DNA from: DATGSL01 sp964645585 | GTDB taxonomy: Bacteria > Verrucomicrobiota > Verrucomicrobiia > Opitutales > T3Sed10-336 | Direction: 5' to 3' | Length of the DNA stretch: 64,000 bases | NCBI GenBank assembly: GCA_964645585.1 | Contig: CAZYAN010000004.1 | Span: 1 to 64,000 of the forward strand | Shown here: piece by piece, positions 1 through 8,144 of the stretch | How positions within the stretch are numbered: position 1 is the stretch's first letter | Layout of the letters: the number at the start of each line of letters is the position of its first letter | Made by a program: the position numbers and the translations under genes | The notes under the pieces: model-generated | Told to the model about the DNA's origin: nothing | The model's database searches: none | Seen by the model: the letters and a program-made list of their open reading frames with translations, nothing else

Positions 1-115
1 TCCGCAGGATATCACGCAGGATCCGGACGGGGACGGAATCGCAAACGGCTGTGAAGTAGCAGCAAGGGGTCAGGGCGAAACATGTTACAAAATCACGTCG
101 CAGGATGAAATGTAA
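1..115 (+). CDS. C-terminal end of a gene cut by the window edge
   Basis: Reading from base 2, an open frame runs off the left edge and stops at TAA 113-115 (37 residues visible). It contains the acidic stretch DPDGDGIANGCE, which resembles the calcium-binding D-x-D-x-D-G repeats of thrombospondin type 3 or EF-hand-like modules in secreted proteins. The last part of the frame runs into the palindromic repeat at 67-133, so the true end may have been altered by insertion of that repeat. It could also be non-coding; only the short motif supports it. Confidence 0.3.
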   Translation, partial: PQDITQDPDGDGIANGCEVAARGQGETCYKITSQDEM

Positions 116-133
116 CATGTTTCGCCCTGACCC
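67..133. repeat. Long perfect inverted repeat (REP-like hairpin)
   Basis: The left arm 67-89 (begins GGGTCAGGGCG) and the right arm 111-133 are perfect 23-bp reverse complements separated by a 21-base loop. Such GGGGTCAG-flanked palindromes resemble REP elements mobilised by Y1/RAYT transposases; that family link is from memory and no transposase lies nearby. It could also work as a transcript-end hairpin, but no U-tract follows. Confidence 0.8.
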
Positions 134-353
134 TTTGCCTGTGAACCTGCCGGCCTTTCCCATCCCGTTTCCCTGTCTCCAATACTTCCGTATTAATCGC
201 TTCCATCCCGGAAGCATATCGAAACTCAGCCCCCTTCATAGGGGGACCCTGACCGGACGCCTACTGCCCCCCGGCCGCTCCTCTCCATAATTGGGCGTTG
301 CTCAAAAAAAAATTACAGCAAAAAGTGAGGGCTGGCCCGTTCCGTCCGGCCGT

Positions 354-611
354 TCAGTTTTTTGGCGTCCTGCCACCATGCCCCTTGAACGGCGCTCCTA
401 GTCTGTGCAGTTCCTTAATATCCACCTTGAGTTGAATATTCTGGGTTGTGTTACGCAACAAGCGGATACCACGAGTTTCGACCTCTCCTTCCAGAATATC
501 ACCAATCTTTACCGTCGCCGGCTCGATGACGGTAAAAACAATCTTATTGTGCTCGGTCGTCGCTGAATAATAGCCGAGCGCGGCATTGAGATGGATCACC
601 TTAGCCTTCAT
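354..611 (-). CDS. Small 85-residue protein directly downstream of the RHS tip
   Basis: The ATG at 611 lies three bases after the natural stop of the RHS reading frame (TGA at 615-617), so the two were probably co-transcribed. The product is beta-rich and soluble, with a charged C-terminal tail (GHGGRTPKN) and no signal peptide or membrane segment. Two readings fit. It may be the immunity protein of the RHS toxin tip, because such genes sit exactly here. Alternatively its MKAKVIHLNAALGYYSA start resembles a widespread family of small OB-fold-like proteins of unknown function, recalled from memory. The frame is intact although the RHS gene upstream is broken, which suggests selection or a separate role. 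Confidence 0.65.
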   Translation of the reverse strand: MKAKVIHLNAALGYYSATTEHNKIVFTVIEPATVKIGDILEGEVETRGIRLLRNTTQNIQLKVDIKELHRLGAPFKGHGGRTPKN

Positions 612-614
612 TTC

Positions 615-1137
615 TCAATTCCCAGGAGGATGCCAGTAGCCGGTCGAGGAGTTGTAATTCCAACCGCGGCTTTACAGAAGATTACGTTCAGCGTTGAGAT
701 ACATGCCACCGATATTGCCAGGAGATGCATCCCGAATCGGGATTCCCTTCCCCATTTCTGTCCGCAAAAGTCCCGCGTTGATCTTCCATTCAGACCGGGT
801 GGTAGCCGTAGCTGGCCAATTCAGCCTGAATTCATTCGGTGCCAGAGCAAATGGGCGATTCAAATCGGCACCGCGTCCGATTACTAGTCCCCCTTCAGCC
901 TGTCGCATTGGCGGTAAAGCCAACTGTGCATTCCTTGCGGCGCTCTTGGTAACACCGACGTACGTTCCAAATCCCGGGACCGCGACCGCCAATGAAATCC
1001 CCACGTTTCTGTACTCGCCTTCAGCCAAATAGGCAATCGCGTTGGCGATGTCAGCGAGGGTGCCAATTCCTTCGATCAGTCCGATGGTGTCAAGGGTGTC
1101 ATGGTACCCGCCGTTGCGGAAGGTTGCGGAAGTCGTC
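615..1137 (-). pseudogene. RHS C-terminal tip (pre-toxin and toxin region), broken
   Basis: This minus-strand frame continues the RHS protein after its core. It first encodes DTLDTIGLIEGIGTLADIANAIAYLAEGEY and a following hydrophobic stretch typical of the pre-toxin segment of polymorphic toxins. After that comes a variable domain of roughly 90 residues ending SRGWNYNSSTGYWHPPGN. An in-frame TAA at 672-674 interrupts the last 18 codons, and the junction with the core near 1138 is out of frame (TAG plus frameshift). The toxin activity is not recognisable. An intact piece from 1028 to 672 could still be translated but lacks the end of the domain. Confidence 0.6.
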
Positions 1138-2064
1138 CTAGGCGTTGCGGATGTTGTCCATCCCCGCTTGATACCAGGGTTCGTGGCAGGGCGGATCTTC
1201 GCCGATGTCCTTCCAGAGTTCCTCGATGAGGTCCTGCTGCCCGCGGTTGCCCATCCACAGCCCGAGATAATCCCACCAGTTCACCGGATCGTTCTCGACC
1301 ATCCCATACAGATTCACACCGCCCTGTTCACCAATCGGATCGCGGTTCAGCCACCGGCCCATTTCGGGGCTGTAGTAGCGGTATCCGTAGTAGTAGAGAC
1401 CGGTCTCGGCGTCTTGGTACTTTGTGCTAAAGCGGAAGGGATTGACTTCGGCCGCATCGCCGGTCGCCCGGACGGTGTTGCCGAAGGGGTCGTAGTCGTA
1501 GCGGGCGGCGACTTCACCGGTCTGGCCGTCCCAAAGAGCGATGATGTTGCCGTTGGCGTCGCTCGTGGGATAGTAGATTTCTCCGCTGGGGAGGTCGTGG
1601 ATCAGCAGCAGACCGCCGACATCACCCGCGCCGCCGAGTGTGCCGCTCTCGTCGAGACCCCACCTGTAGTGCTGGGTGCGCTGGCCGTCGAGTGAGCCGC
1701 CTTCGCGTCCGGCCAGCATCCAGCCGTCGTAGAGGTAGCGCTCCCACAGGACGAAGACCCAAGAGGCGCCGTCCCATTCGTAAACTCTCTTCATGAACCG
1801 GCGGCCCATGAAGTCGTACTGGAAGTCGATGCGCTCGCGCACTAGGTTCGCCGGCAGGTCTGATCGCGTTTCCATGCGGGTCAGGCGATTCTCACCGTCC
1901 CAGGTGTAGTTCCACCGGCCGTCACTTAAGAGGTTGCCGTCTGCGTCGTAGGTGAAGGTTTCCGGCGTCTGGGGGAGGAACCGGTGACCGGTCACCGTCT
2001 CAACCGGAATGCCGAAAATGTCCTCGGTCTCGACCGTCACTTCTTCATACCGGGCTGACGAGCG
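1138..2064 (-). pseudogene. RHS repeat-associated core, broken piece
   Basis: This piece encodes the conserved RHS core: repeats such as FTYDADGNLLSDGRW, YLYDGWMLAG and YDYDPFGNTVRATG, then RFSTKYQDAETGLYYYGYRYY, GRWLNRDPIGEQGG and the boundary motif WWDYLGLW, after which the variable tip begins. RHS proteins form large beta-cocoon shells around a C-terminal toxin. The frame is entered from the upstream piece by a frameshift near 2055, where YRELLFPN in one frame continues as ARYEEVTVETED in another, and it ends at a TAG next to another frameshift at 1138. The open frame extends to 2220, but the part beyond about 2060 is not RHS-like. Confidence 0.8.
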
Positions 2065-3296
2065 TTCGGGAAGAGGAGCTCGCGGTAAAAATGGTCGCGC
2101 TGGCGGCTCGCCGTCTGGCCGTTGACGGTCACGGTCCAGTCGGGTTCGGCGATGCCGAAGACGTCGACGGCGCCGGGGACTTCGCGGCTGGTGTACTGGT
2201 TCACCGCGTTGCTCGTCCATGTCGCGCTGCGTCCGTTGGTCGCCGTCGAGACGCGGTTGCCGATGTCGTCGTAGGTGTAGCCGAGGCCGTGTCCGTCGAT
2301 AGCGGTCGCGTCGTACAGGAACTTCTGCGCGCTCGTCACCTGGCCGAGCCCGTCGTACCCGTAGTCCCAGTAGGTGAAACCTTCTCCGGTCGCGCGGGTG
2401 ATCTGGTTGGCGCTGTTGTGCTCGTACTGGCGCATCACCTCCGCGATCAGCGAGCTGTTGTAGCTGTAGACGGCGGTCTGGCGGCCGAGGCGGTCCCAGC
2501 TCTTCCCGGTACTGGCGACCGCGCTTTCATCTTTGAGGAAATGGATCTCCTTTACGCGGCCCGCTAGGAATTGATAGGAGTACTGAGCGGCGAAGGGATT
2601 GGCTTCCTGGTCGTTGTAGGTCACGCGGCGGACGCGCCCCGCGTCGTCGTAACCGTAGCTGTAGCGCCATGAACTGCCGGACATCGGCTGGAAGATTTTG
2701 TGATCGATCCGGCCGGCGCTGTCGTAGTGGTGCTCGACCCAGCTCCAGGTGTCGCCTTCGCCGACAAGGATGTCGTACTGGGGCCGCCCGGTCAGATCGT
2801 ACATCCAGGTATGTTCGCCGACACCGCCGGAGGCGCTTTCCTTCTGCCCGACCCGGTTGTAAGTCACGCTCACCGCCGGAGTGCCGTCCGAGTAGGTGAC
2901 CGACGAAAGCTCGCCCGCGTTGTTGTAACCGTAGGTCGTGACGACACCGCGCGCCCAGGTCCGCGTCTCCACCCGGCCAAAGGCGTCGTACGCGTAGGAG
3001 ACTGTCCGGGAATCCGGGTAGGTTTTCGAGAGCAGGAATCCGGTCTGCGGGTCGTAACTCCAGGTGGTCGTGGCCGCACCGGAGAGGCCGGATCCGGCCG
3101 ACTGATCGAATTCCTTCCAAGTCCGCAGGGTTTTCATCCGGCCTTGTGTGTCGTAAGTGTATTCCGCCGGCACGGTGCGGCTGCCCCAGGTCTTTTGAAG
3201 GTCGCCGGTCGGGAAATAGGCATACCGGGTAACGGCCGAATCCGGATGCGTGACGTGTGTGACTCTCCCGCGGGAGTCGTATTGGTATCCTGTCAC
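2037..3296 (-). pseudogene. RHS/YD-repeat middle piece
   Basis: A 419-residue open frame of tandem YD repeats (YQYDSRGRVTHV, YAYDAFGRVETRTW, YGYDDAGRVRRVTY, YTYDDIGNRVSTATN). It starts at GTG 3296, overlapping the TGA of the preceding piece by four bases, which looks like a frameshift in one original gene rather than a designed overlap because the repeats read straight across. It ends out of frame near 2055 with the non-RHS tail QPGMKK. Its length and repeats fit the shell of an RHS protein; alone it would be non-functional. Confidence 0.75.
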
Positions 3297-4163
3297 CTGA
3301 CGCCTCCCTGCGCGTGAGCCGGGGCCGTCACGGAGACGACCTCGTCCGCGTCGTTGTAGGCATACAGCGTCTCCCCGGACCGGGTATCGACGGCCGACTC
3401 GAGCCGGCCATGGGCATCGTAGCCGTAGGTGACCTGTGTCACAACCGAGCCAGTGGAATCATATTCCATCACCTTCGAGAGGCGGTCGCCCGTGTAGACG
3501 CTCGCGGTGCTCGTCTGGTCCGGGCGTGTCACCGTGACAACCCGGTCACCGTTTGGCTCGATGCTTTCCGTGGTGTGGACCGGATTGGAGATACCGTTCT
3601 TTGTCTCCCAGACATCCCGGCCGTTCACCGAGCGCTCGATCACATTGTCCAGCCGCCCCGTGTCCGAGTTCATTTCCCGGTGGACGTAGGTGGCGGTCCA
3701 AATAGAAGCCGTGCCCCGGGCGGTGGAGACTCCGGTCTGGGTGCGGACGATCCGGTCTTCCCCGCTGAAGTCGATGACGCCGTCGCGATCCATGTCGAGA
3801 ACCGTGTACTCGATCTCGCCGCGCGGATTGTATTGGAAAAGCGTGACGACTCCGTCGGACCCAGTCTGGCGGGTCAATTGCCCGCGAGAGTTGAATTGGC
3901 GAGTTTCCACACGCCCGTCCGCGAACTCGACGCGGTGCTCCTGTCCAAGGAAATTGCGGTAGGTCTTCGTCCACTCGGAGTCGCCTCCCGCTGCATCGAG
4001 CCGGATTTCCCGGGTAAAGAAACCGTGGGTGGAATCGCGTGAAATAAGGCAGGTCAGCCGCTAGAGCCGCAGCCGGATTTACCGCGGCTAAACCGATGCA
4101 GCCTGCTATGAAGGCGCGGCCGAATGTTGTCCAGAAAGTCATTATGGCTGTCATTTCAATCAT
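3293..4163 (-). pseudogene. RHS N-terminal piece with detached signal peptide
   Basis: From about 4040 down to 3293 one frame encodes YD-type sequence (EWTKTYRNFLGQEHRVEFADG, METRQFNSRGQLTRQTGS, VTYGYDAHGRLESAV). Only the part from the ATG at 3910 is open with a start codon. A different frame starting at ATG 4163 gives a plausible signal peptide (FIAGCIGLAAVNPAAALAA), which runs out of frame near 4020-4040. The usual several hundred N-terminal residues of secreted RHS proteins are missing, so a deletion as well as frameshifts is likely. The direction and order agree with the other three pieces. Confidence 0.65.
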
Positions 4164-4196
4164 GCCTCAGCAAAGAAATCATGTCGAGGCGCTGGA

Positions 4197-4580
4197 ATGG
4201 GTGCCCAGCGATGGGAGTCTGTTCCGAAAAAATTTATAATTCCGGCATCAGGCTTTCGAAAATCTCTCTATCTCCCTGGAGCGGATGGGACCGTGCGCAG
4301 ACTCCATACGCGCGACGCCCTTTCTGCCGGCGAATCCAGTGATCGCATCAGCGTCCTGCCGGCTTGGCGGGAGACCGAATATTTCAACGCGAAGGAGCGA
4401 GCCGGCCTCGCGCTGGTCGAGGCGATAACGCTCATCGCGGAGGGACAGGTTCCGGATGCCGTTTATTCGGAAGCCGCCAAAACGCTCTCCGCCGAAGAGA
4501 TCGCCGCCATGGAGTGGCTCGCGATCATGATCAACACGTGGAACCGCGTCGCGATCGCAAGCCGGTATCCGGTCAAATAG
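4197..4580 (+). pseudogene. Carboxymuconolactone decarboxylase/AhpD-like remnant
   Basis: The C-terminal half (RLHTRDALSAGESSDRISVL, then PAWRETEYFNAKERAGLALV, and MINTWNRVAIASRYP) matches the CMD/AhpD helical fold. In this family a CxxC pair lies just before the HTxDA motif and carries the peroxidase-reducing thiols. Here the corresponding residues read DGTVRRLHTRDA, without the cysteines, and the N-terminal residues have no family character. The frame is therefore either a 5'-truncated fragment or a degenerate copy. The open frame could be translated, but redox activity is not expected. Confidence 0.6.
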
Positions 4581-4623
4581 GAAACCGCATGCCGAGCTGC
4601 TGCATCGTGCAAGGCAAGCAGCA

Positions 4624-7600
4624 ATGGGCCGCATGAATGCACGCTTGACCGGGCGTTCTCCGAAAAGTTTGATTCACGGAATGCCCACCGAGTCTGCACC
4701 CATCTTTTCTTCCAAAAAATTTTTCGCCAGCTCCCTCGCACCGCTCTGCACAGCTGTTCTCCTGACCGGAATGCTGGGCGGGCTCGCTCTGTCGCGGGCC
4801 CAGGCGCAGACGCACGGAACGCCGTCCAAAGCTGAGCTCGCATTAAAAAATCTCGAGGTCGCCGAAGGACTCGAAGTGGAGCTTTTCGCGTCCGATCCGC
4901 TCCTCATGAATCCCGTGGCCTTCTCCATCGACGAAAAAGGCCGCTTCTTTATCGCCGAAACCCACCGTTACAAGGACGCTATTTTCGATATTTGGGCGGC
5001 GACCCAGGAATGGAAGGACGCCGACGCGTCGTTTAGAACCGTGGAGGAGCGCGCCGCCTTCCTCGCAAAAGAGTTTGCCGGCGATCCCGAAAAACTCACC
5101 AAACATTCCGAGATCATTCGGCTCGTTGAAGACCGCGATGGCGACGGCCGCGCTGATCATCAATCCGTCTTCTCCGATGGGTTCAATGAAGCGGTCGCCG
5201 GAACCGGCGCCGGAGTTCTCGCCTCCCGCGGTCAACTTTGGTACACGTGCATTCCCGACCTCTGGCGATTCAGCATCACGGACGCCGGCGAAGCGGCGGC
5301 CCGGGAGCGCCTCCACACCGGGTACGGTGTCCACATCGGCGTCAGTGGACACGACCTTCACGGTCTCGCGCTCGGTCCCGATGGCAAACTTTACTTCACA
5401 ATCGGCGACCGCGGCGCGCGTGTCCGCACTCAGGAGGGCCACCTGCTCGATTTTCCGGACACTGGCGCTGTGTTTCGCTGCAACCCGGACGGCAGCCAAC
5501 TGGAGGTGTTCGCGTTTGGTCTCCGGAATCCACAGGAAATTGCGTTCGACCGCTACGGGAACCTCTGGGCGCACGACAACGACACGGGGGGTGCCGACAA
5601 ATCGCGCGTGATCCATGTCGTTCAGGGGGCCGATTACGGCTGGCGTTATTCCTATCAGTTCATGTCCGGGTTTGGCCCATGGGTTCAGGAAAGCGTCTGG
5701 GAAGGCGGCATTGACGATGTCCTGCCCCATGCCGGCTACGGTGCCCAAGGTCCGTCCGGCCTTGCCTACTACCCCGGCGTCGGGCTGCCGGCTCGGTTCG
5801 ACAATCACTTCTTTGCCTGTGATTTCCCGCAAGGAGTCCTGACCTATACCATCGAGCCGAGCGGCGCCTCCTACACAGTCGTAAACCGTGAGAAACTTCT
5901 CTGGAATGCCGGGCCGACCGACGTGGACTTCGGCCCTAATGGCGACCTGTATGTCAGTGACTGGGGCAGGACCTACCAGATGACAAATGCCGGGCGGATC
6001 TACCGCCTTTTCGATCCGAAACAGACAGGAAGCGCCGAAAAGGAAGCCTTGGCCCAATTGCTGGGTGAAGGAATGGCGGACCGGCCGATCAGCGAACTGA
6101 TCACACATCTTGCTCACGCCGACATGCGGGTGCGCACTGCGGCGCAATTCGAACTGGTTTCACGCGTTTTCGAAGCAAATACGACGAAACTGGAGATTCT
6201 TGGCAAGCTGACTGAAACGGCGATCCAGGCGCCAAACCAGCTCGCTCGGATACACGCCATCTGGGCCCTCAATGCCATCGGCGATTTCAGCGACTCGGTT
6301 CTTGCTACATTTGGAAACCTGCTCAGCGATCGCGATCCAGAAATCCGTGCGCAGGCGGTGCGGGCGGCGGGAAATGTCGAAACCGACGCTCTCGCGGAAC
6401 CGATCGCCGCGCTGCTCGACGACGCAAATGCCCGAGTCCGTTTTCATGCCGCCCGCGCTTACGGAAAAACTGCCGCGCGACACTCAGCCGTCCGCAATCA
6501 GGTATTTGCCAATCGAATACTCGATTTTCTCCGCGCCAACGACAACACCGACGCCTACCTGACCCACGCGGGCATGATGGCGCTCCTCGACGCGGGAGAT
6601 CGCGCCGGTATTGAACGCGCGGCTGCTGATTCGTCGGCGGCGGTTCGTCGCGTCGCTCTCCTTTGTCTTCGCCGGCTCAAGGATCCGGCCATCGCACGAT
6701 TCCTCGCCGATCCCGACCAGGGACTCCGAGTCGAGGCAGCACGAGCAATCAACGATGCGCCGATCAGCGACGCCATGCCCGCACTTGCACTCGAACTGGA
6801 GAAGGCAGATTGCCCGGAAGCGATCCTCACGCGCGCGATCAATGCCAACTTCCGCTTGGGCGAACCGGCAAACGCGATCCGGCTCACGGCGTTTGCCACG
6901 CGGACGGATGCCCCGGAAACGGCGCGTGTCGAAGCTCTCAACGCCCTCGCCGCCTGGAAAAATCCGCCCGCACGTGACCGGGTCGTCGGCTTGTGGCGTC
7001 CGCTGGAGCCGCGCGATCCATCCGCCGCCCGCGAAGCCCTCACCGCGGAAGCCGAAAACATCCTCAGCCAACGGAGCGCGGCCGTTTCAGTTTCGCTCGT
7101 CAAAGCGGCCGGGAAACTCCGCGCCGTCGCGATCGCTCCCCGGCTTTTGCATGTCCTGCAGAATCCGGATCAACCGGTTGAAGTGCGTCGAGAAATCCCG
7201 GCTGCTTTAGCGTTACTCGATCCGGAAACCCTGCCCCAAGCAATGAAAACGGCCCTTCTCGATAGCGATTCATCCATTCGCCGCGCTGCGGTCGAACTTC
7301 TCGATCAGGTCGAAGTTCCTAATGTCGCGGGCCTGCTCGAAGAGCTGATCACAACGGAAGCGGATTATCGCCTCGCGCAATCCGCTCTCACGACGCTCGG
7401 CCGTATCGAGTCCGCGGAGGCCGATCAGGCTATTTCGCGACTGCTCACCGGGCTGGTCTCTGGCGATCTCGACCAGAAATTGCACCTCGAACTGCTCGAA
7501 GCAGCGGAAGCACGCACGGCACCGTCTGTTCAACAGCAACTCGCGCGCTACAAGACGTCTCGCGACGAAGAAACAGCCTGGACGCCAACGCTCGTTGGCG

Positions 7601-8010
7601 GTTTTGCGGATGCCGGCAAGAAGCTGTTTGATGAACGCGATGAACTCGGCTGCGCCCGCTGTCACGCGATCAACAAGCGAGGCGGCAATGTCGGCCCGGA
7701 TCTCGCCGGAATCGGCGCACGGCACGGTCGGCAATATCTGCTGGAGTCGATCATCGAACCGAACAAGCACTTCGCACCCGGCTACGAGCGCGTTGTCCTC
7801 GAGCTGGCTGGCGGTGCCAGCGTGGCCGGAGAAGTGAAGACCGAAACGGACACCGAGCTGATCCTGCTTACCCCTGAGGAACACCGGGTGGCCAAAGCGG
7901 ATATTCTCGCCCGGCACACCGCTCCGTCCGTCATGCCGCCAGGTATGGAAAATCTCATGACAAAGCGCGAACTTCGCGACCTCATCGAATATTTGGCAAA
8001 CCTTCGCTAA
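4624..8010 (+). CDS. Secreted PVC-type dehydrogenase-like protein with HEAT repeats and haem c domain
   Basis: A 1128-residue protein in the usual order of PVC membrane-bound dehydrogenase-like proteins. It has an N-terminal signal region (hydrophobic TAVLLTGMLGGLALSRAQA), a beta-propeller like soluble sugar dehydrogenases (about 80-460; GLEVELFASDPLLMNPVAF, FGLRNPQEIAFDRYGNLW), a long alpha-helical HEAT-like region (about 480-960), and a cytochrome c domain. The haem motif is C1010-A-R-C1013-H1014, and Met in VMPPGM (1104 or 1108) is a likely sixth ligand. It probably oxidises a sugar or polyol in the periplasm and passes electrons to haem, as inferred from the family. The alternative start at 4681 (MPTESAP) would shorten the signal region. 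It is convergent with the sulfatase. Confidence 0.85.
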   Translation: MGRMNARLTGRSPKSLIHGMPTESAPIFSSKKFFASSLAPLCTAVLLTGMLGGLALSRAQAQTHGTPSKAELALKNLEVAEGLEVELFASDPLLMNPVAFSIDEKGRFFIAETHRYKDAIFDIWAATQEWKDADASFRTVEERAAFLAKEFAGDPEKLTKHSEIIRLVEDRDGDGRADHQSVFSDGFNEAVAGTGAGVLASRGQLWYTCIPDLWRFSITDAGEAAARERLHTGYGVHIGVSGHDLHGLALGPDGKLYFTIGDRGARVRTQEGHLLDFPDTGAVFRCNPDGSQLEVFAFGLRNPQEIAFDRYGNLWAHDNDTGGADKSRVIHVVQGADYGWRYSYQFMSGFGPWVQESVWEGGIDDVLPHAGYGAQGPSGLAYYPGVGLPARFDNHFFACDFPQGVLTYTIEPSGASYTVVNREKLLWNAGPTDVDFGPNGDLYVSDWGRTYQMTNAGRIYRLFDPKQTGSAEKEALAQLLGEGMADRPISELITHLAHADMRVRTAAQFELVSRVFEANTTKLEILGKLTETAIQAPNQLARIHAIWALNAIGDFSDSVLATFGNLLSDRDPEIRAQAVRAAGNVETDALAEPIAALLDDANARVRFHAARAYGKTAARHSAVRNQVFANRILDFLRANDNTDAYLTHAGMMALLDAGDRAGIERAAADSSAAVRRVALLCLRRLKDPAIARFLADPDQGLRVEAARAINDAPISDAMPALALELEKADCPEAILTRAINANFRLGEPANAIRLTAFATRTDAPETARVEALNALAAWKNPPARDRVVGLWRPLEPRDPSAAREALTAEAENILSQRSAAVSVSLVKAAGKLRAVAIAPRLLHVLQNPDQPVEVRREIPAALALLDPETLPQAMKTALLDSDSSIRRAAVELLDQVEVPNVAGLLEELITTEADYRLAQSALTTLGRIESAEADQAISRLLTGLVSGDLDQKLHLELLEAAEARTAPSVQQQLARYKTSRDEETAWTPTLVGGFADAGKKLFDERDELGCARCHAINKRGGNVGPDLAGIGARHGRQYLLESIIEPNKHFAPGYERVVLELAGGASVAGEVKTETDTELILLTPEEHRVAKADILARHTAPSVMPPGMENLMTKRELRDLIEYLANLR

Positions 8011-8144
8011 ACCGCGAAACTCTCCGCTGTTTTCATCCAAAAGCTTCCGCGGCCGCGCTCGTGAGAGGGTGTTCTCCGACAGCACCCCGCCGCTCGGTTC
8101 CGGAGCGACAATCCACAATTTACAATCCAAAACCCGAAACTTAA

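Noticed and set aside
4843..6147. Long antisense frame (434 codons) inside the haem c gene
   Set aside because: It lies wholly opposite a well-supported gene and has no family motifs; GC-rich coding strands produce such shadows.
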